Assembly: GCA_938085045.1 (NCBI GenBank)
Contig: CALKGI010000046.1
Span: 1-46,761 of the forward strand
Length of the DNA: 46,761 nt
Source: an uncultured Alteromonadaceae bacterium
Lineage (GTDB): Bacteria > Pseudomonadota > Gammaproteobacteria > Enterobacterales > Alteromonadaceae
Reading direction: 5' to 3'
Under the pieces are notes generated by a model. The model was not told where the DNA came from, ran no database searches, and was given only the letters and a program-made list of their open reading frames with translations. Shown in pieces: positions 43,486-46,761 of the stretch. The first letter of the stretch is position 1. Each line of letters begins with the position of its first letter. Made by a program: the position numbers and the translations under genes.

Positions 43486-46110
43486 TTATTGCAAATACGG
43501 TCGGTTAAGCAGTAACTCTTGTGCACTGGTACTACTGGTCAAAGTCACGATGACATTAACCTTACTGGCACCACTGACATTAGTCAGATTACGGTTTAAC
43601 ATATTCCAATGAGTATAAGTTAACAGTCCACCAACGATGTTAGGCTGTAGTTCACCTTTGCCTTGGGCGGTTATGCTCTCATTGCTGGTTTGAATAACAT
43701 TGCCACTGGCATCAAGATAAACATACTGCATTGATGCAATGGCGGCACAACTACTATCGGCAAAATTAGTACAGTTGACACGAGTTAGCGTGTTCAAATG
43801 ACTGTAACTCCCGGTGGTCAAATCAAAGCTAAAACGCGCTTGAGGATTTTGACTGTTTAAACGAATAAGCTTGTTCTGATCCAAACCCAGAGCTTCTCCG
43901 GCAAATGATAACTGTTCCATCGGTCTGGCCGTTTCATTTAAAACAATATTATCCACCGCTATGTCATTGTCACAACTCCAGTTTCTTAACCGCACTTTAG
44001 CCGATACCGCCAGTTGCGGGGTGGTAAACCCATGGTTATGATCTTGCAAATTCGCTTTGGCGACAAAGTAGTTATAATGTAAACCCAAATAAGATGACCA
44101 ATTCAAGTTACTGGTTGCGGTGGTGATCTGGATATTGTTTTGATCATAAAACTTAAGCCCCAGCACCCCATTGTAACCGCTGCAACTGCCACCATTTTTC
44201 AGTTGTGACTGAAAACTCAAATCATAAGATAACCCGCCAATGACATTAAACGCCTTTTGCGATTCAATATAAGTATTTTTGCTTAAATTGGCATGTTGCT
44301 GCGGCTGGTTAAAATCAAGCTGACTATAACTGCCATCATTACGTTTACCCATCACATAGAGGTTTTGATTGTTGTCGGCTCGTTTAAGACTGACATTCGA
44401 CCAGTTAAGCGTTGACACCCCACTCCACTTACCCAATATCACCTCGGTTTTAACTGTGCCAATAGGCGGCTGAAAGGGAATGTTAAAAGAGGCATTTGTG
44501 GTGGTTGTGTAAAGGTAATGGAACCAACCATTAACATAGCTGGAATATTGAATTGAGCTGTTACCCACAGAACCTGTGGTAATTTGATTGCCACTGGCAT
44601 TATAAAAACGCCAAATGGCAATACCTGACCAATAAGCCCCATCATCGTTATCTTCTGCAACATTAAAACTTAAATTATGGCTTAGATCTTCAGCTAAATA
44701 GAAACTGCCAATGGTGGGTTTATCGCTACCAGAAGTACTCCAGTCAAAGCTGTCGATGGCAGCATAAGTGTTATTGCCAATGCTAAAGCTACCATCCCAA
44801 CCTAACAACTTGTTGGCATTATATGCCGACAGTTCAGTGCTGCTCACGGTTGTAGAGCTGGGCGTAACCAAATCAAAGTGCTCAAAACCGCCGTTAACCA
44901 CGTCGCCATCTCGGCCTCGCTTGGCCAATTTATAGGCTTGCTGATAAACCCAGTGGAGACTTGAGTCCAACGACCAGTCGTAATAGGCATAACCATCATC
45001 ATAATAAATCGCTGGATAATTATTTAGTCCCAAATATTGGGCGTAATCAGCATAATTAACCAGCTCAGGAAAAAACTCTTTATTGAGGACATTGCCATCT
45101 AGGCAGGCTATCTCGTTAACGCAGGCTTGCGTTTCTATGTTGTAGGCAACATGAGGAAAGTCACGATAATAACTATGCGTCCAACGGATCACCTCTTTAT
45201 CGACCACATCGAGCCACTTAAAACCACTGTGAAAGGCATTGGGTTGCAACCAAGTCTTATCGAATATTGGCCCGATATCACTATTACCAGCAAATAGACT
45301 TTGCTCTTTATTTTCATAGCTGGTGGCCAAAACTAACGAATTGCCGTTGGCATAATAATTTTGATAAGGTGACGACACCAGAGCAAAGTTTGCACCGACA
45401 CCAAACAGGCGCTGTTTTAGTTCCACCATAAAAGAACCCATTTGATTGTTACCGTCACTAGGCAACAGGGTTTTATCGTCGGTGGTTTTCAAGGTTTCAC
45501 GACTAAAATAAAAACCAGCCATCGTGAGCGCACTGTTACTATTATTGCCTTTCCATTGGTTAAATTCATCACGCAGCAGCTTTAAATAACCTTCTAGCGT
45601 ATCCATGTATACCAGATTAGCAACGCCTGATGTCATTAACGCTTGTGGTGGCGGTGAAGGAATAGAGAAGTAAACCTTCACTTGTGGTATTTTGGTACGA
45701 AAATCATTGCCAATGCTAGCGACAGCCCCTAGGTCTGCGGCCTGTAATAAATCCAGATAACCGCCTGAGCCAAAATGACTTAGCACATAATCGGTGGTTC
45801 GAGTCGTATTAAACGTGCAATTGGCGCTAGTGTCACAGACACCAAACTGACCACCAGAGTCAAAATAATCTTTACTATGCAAAAATACAAACCCATCCAT
45901 AAAAGCATCTAGGCTATTAGCATTACTACCATTATTATCTACGTAAGTTAATAAACGCTTAAAAAAGTCCTGACGTTTGTCTAGTGGCACATTAGCTGCA
46001 ATCGCATCGGAGTAAACCAAATAAGTATTATCTGGCACCGCCTGACTTGCAAAGACGTTGAAGCATGTTAACAACGCCGTTAAACACAAAATACGTTTAT
46101 TCATTTTCAT
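43486..46110 (-). CDS. Large exported protein, DUF4855-like N-terminal part
   Basis: 874 residues from ATG 46110, preceded by AAGGA six bases upstream. A signal peptide ends near F-A-S-Q-A. The N-terminal half (about 25-430) resembles DUF4855 by eye: M-A-G-F-Y-F-S-R, then K-T-W-L-Q-P-N-A-F-H. The rest has carbohydrate-binding-like beta domains (V-N-G-G-F-E-H-F starting one, a second near 590-760), often with Cys pairs. Many aromatic residues are consistent with polysaccharide binding, so a secreted glycan-acting enzyme is a fair guess, not an established one. It is flanked by repeat copies at 42915 and 46406. Confidence 0.55.
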   Translation of the reverse strand: MKMNKRILCLTALLTCFNVFASQAVPDNTYLVYSDAIAANVPLDKRQDFFKRLLTYVDNNGSNANSLDAFMDGFVFLHSKDYFDSGGQFGVCDTSANCTFNTTRTTDYVLSHFGSGGYLDLLQAADLGAVASIGNDFRTKIPQVKVYFSIPSPPPQALMTSGVANLVYMDTLEGYLKLLRDEFNQWKGNNSNSALTMAGFYFSRETLKTTDDKTLLPSDGNNQMGSFMVELKQRLFGVGANFALVSSPYQNYYANGNSLVLATSYENKEQSLFAGNSDIGPIFDKTWLQPNAFHSGFKWLDVVDKEVIRWTHSYYRDFPHVAYNIETQACVNEIACLDGNVLNKEFFPELVNYADYAQYLGLNNYPAIYYDDGYAYYDWSLDSSLHWVYQQAYKLAKRGRDGDVVNGGFEHFDLVTPSSTTVSSTELSAYNANKLLGWDGSFSIGNNTYAAIDSFDWSTSGSDKPTIGSFYLAEDLSHNLSFNVAEDNDDGAYWSGIAIWRFYNASGNQITTGSVGNSSIQYSSYVNGWFHYLYTTTTNASFNIPFQPPIGTVKTEVILGKWSGVSTLNWSNVSLKRADNNQNLYVMGKRNDGSYSQLDFNQPQQHANLSKNTYIESQKAFNVIGGLSYDLSFQSQLKNGGSCSGYNGVLGLKFYDQNNIQITTATSNLNWSSYLGLHYNYFVAKANLQDHNHGFTTPQLAVSAKVRLRNWSCDNDIAVDNIVLNETARPMEQLSFAGEALGLDQNKLIRLNSQNPQARFSFDLTTGSYSHLNTLTRVNCTNFADSSCAAIASMQYVYLDASGNVIQTSNESITAQGKGELQPNIVGGLLTYTHWNMLNRNLTNVSGASKVNVIVTLTSSTSAQELLLNRPYLQ

Positions 46111-46177
46111 TTATAGTCCTTAGTTTTAACCAAACTCGGACATCGACTCTAGCATTTTAGAAACAAACAAAACAACC

Positions 46178-46229
46178 GGGAACAGTCACATTTTCAGCTT
46201 GTTTTTTAAACAAAGAAAGTGACTGTCCC
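46178..46229. repeat. REP-like palindrome
   Basis: GGGAACAGTCAC and GTGACTGTCCC are reverse complements apart from one extra A. The centre holds TTGTTTTTTAAACAA, itself a small inverted repeat. No T-run follows on either strand. Confidence 0.6.
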
Positions 46230-46405
46230 ATGCTAAGACATTTTTGGAAAAGACTGAAGGTAGAAGGCTGAAAACGCTACTGGGGGGTTATGATGCTAAC
46301 AACCAAAACAGGTCCTTAGGTTTAATATCTTGTAATTCAATGATGATTTTTTGTAAATCGATTGCTAGAGGCGACTAAAAGACCGACAAAAATTTAGAGC
46401 GGAGC

Positions 46406-46460
46406 TATTCAATAGCCATTGACATCAATTTGGTGGTTGGGCTCATAACCCGACCCCTGC
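46406..46460 (+). repeat. Dispersed repeat copy 2
   Basis: TTCAATAGCCATTGACATCA ... CATAACCCGACCCCTGCCCC resembles copy 1 at 42915-42968 in the same orientation. It stands next to the toxin remnant. Confidence 0.5.
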
Positions 46461-46477
46461 CCCCGATAAGCCTTCAA

Positions 46478-46648
46478 TTAACCAAACATTTGCGCATGTG
46501 AACCAAGATCATATAGCCTTAATACACCTTGTTCATCAATAACATAATAAAGTAAAAGCGTATCTGGTTTGACGTCACATTCGCGAATGCCTTTCTTATT
46601 ACCCGCTAATTTTAACTCATCTGATAAATTAATAGTGATTCTCATCAT
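46478..46648 (-). pseudogene. YafQ/RelE-like toxin remnant fused to an antitoxin-like start
   Basis: From ATG 46648 or 46645 (TAGGG three to six bases upstream) the frame reads M-R-I-T-I-N-L-S-D-E-L, a CopG/RelB-type antitoxin start, then switches to G-N-K-K-G-I-R-E-C-D-V-K-P-D-T-L-L-L-Y-Y, ending G-S-H-A-Q-M-F, the C-terminal half of a YafQ-like toxin. Only about 56 codons remain. The pattern fits a deletion between an antitoxin start and a toxin end. A longer start at 46717 is unlikely. Confidence 0.55.
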
Positions 46649-46718
46649 TGACCCTACAAATAGTGATATATGTTTGATGTATACCTTATCATCACGAACA
46701 CAGCTTAATCTAACCAAT

Positions 46719-46761
46719 GAACACTAGGGTCAGAACACTAGGGTCAGAACACTAGGGTCAG
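46719..46761 (+). repeat. 14-bp tandem repeat, open at the window edge
   Basis: GAACACTAGGGTCA occurs three times in perfect tandem at 46719-46732, 46733-46746 and 46747-46760, and a further G begins another. The array may continue outside the window. It lies upstream of the toxin remnant. Confidence 0.85.

Larger units (their letters stand above)
46111..46477. other. Upstream region of the DUF4855-like gene with a palindrome
   Basis: 367 bp without a gene. An imperfect palindrome, GGGAACAGTCAC (46178-46189) with GTGACTGTCCC (46219-46229), brackets a second inner stem TTGTTT/AAACAA; such GGGACAGTCAC hairpins resemble RAYT-associated REP elements (recalled). Repeat copy 2 lies at 46406-46460. 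Confidence 0.5.

Overview
The window looks like a chromosomal segment of a marine gammaproteobacterium, most likely of the Alteromonadales. The basis is gene content and protein similarity recalled by eye: an FtnA ferritin, RsmJ, oligopeptidase A, glutathione reductase, an RstA/RstB-like pair next to MipA/OmpV and DUF3019 genes, and an AbgT transporter. No rRNA, tRNA or CRISPR array was seen. No database search was possible, so family names come from motifs and overall resemblance.

Layout. 1-3.5 kb: the broken end of a minus-strand gene, then a plus-strand operon with a single-TRD HsdS-like gene, an HsdM-like N6-adenine methylase with a degenerate SAM motif, and a membrane-anchored protein of unknown function; no HsdR is present. 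3.5-4.6 kb: gene-poor decayed DNA with a short direct repeat and remains of what may be a CadC-like regulator. 4.6-15.1 kb: the most unusual locus. A small secreted protein is divergent from a tight four-gene operon: a 2436-residue lipoprotein, a MotA/TolQ/ExbB-like channel protein, and two short ExbD/MotB-like single-pass proteins that share an L-D-x-x-S-C-x-L-G motif. I read this as a candidate ion-driven envelope machine with a heteromeric stator.

15.1-34.8 kb: a core-like region. It holds a HI0933-type flavoprotein, ftnA, a two-gene envelope operon (CsgG-like lipoprotein plus a multidomain Fn3/beta-helix/TolA-tail protein), rsmJ, a hybrid sensor kinase whose phospho-acceptor His is Glu, prlC whose HExxH motif reads PEFGH, a two-component/outer-membrane cluster, and gor. 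Two long inverted-repeat elements bracket prlC.

34.8-46.8 kb: an accessory region of small cassettes. It has a Phd/YefM-RelE type toxin-antitoxin pair, a small Cys-rich secreted peptide, a double-module leucine-rich-repeat protein, a 5'-truncated GHTHP-motif ORF coupled to an exported repeat protein, an AbgT transporter, a retropepsin-like remnant, a large DUF4855-like secreted protein and a toxin-antitoxin remnant. Degenerate direct repeats flank the LRR gene and the DUF4855-like gene, and the window ends inside a 14-bp tandem repeat. Several genes carry single changes at normally invariant catalytic positions. They should be checked against reads before any biological meaning is attached.
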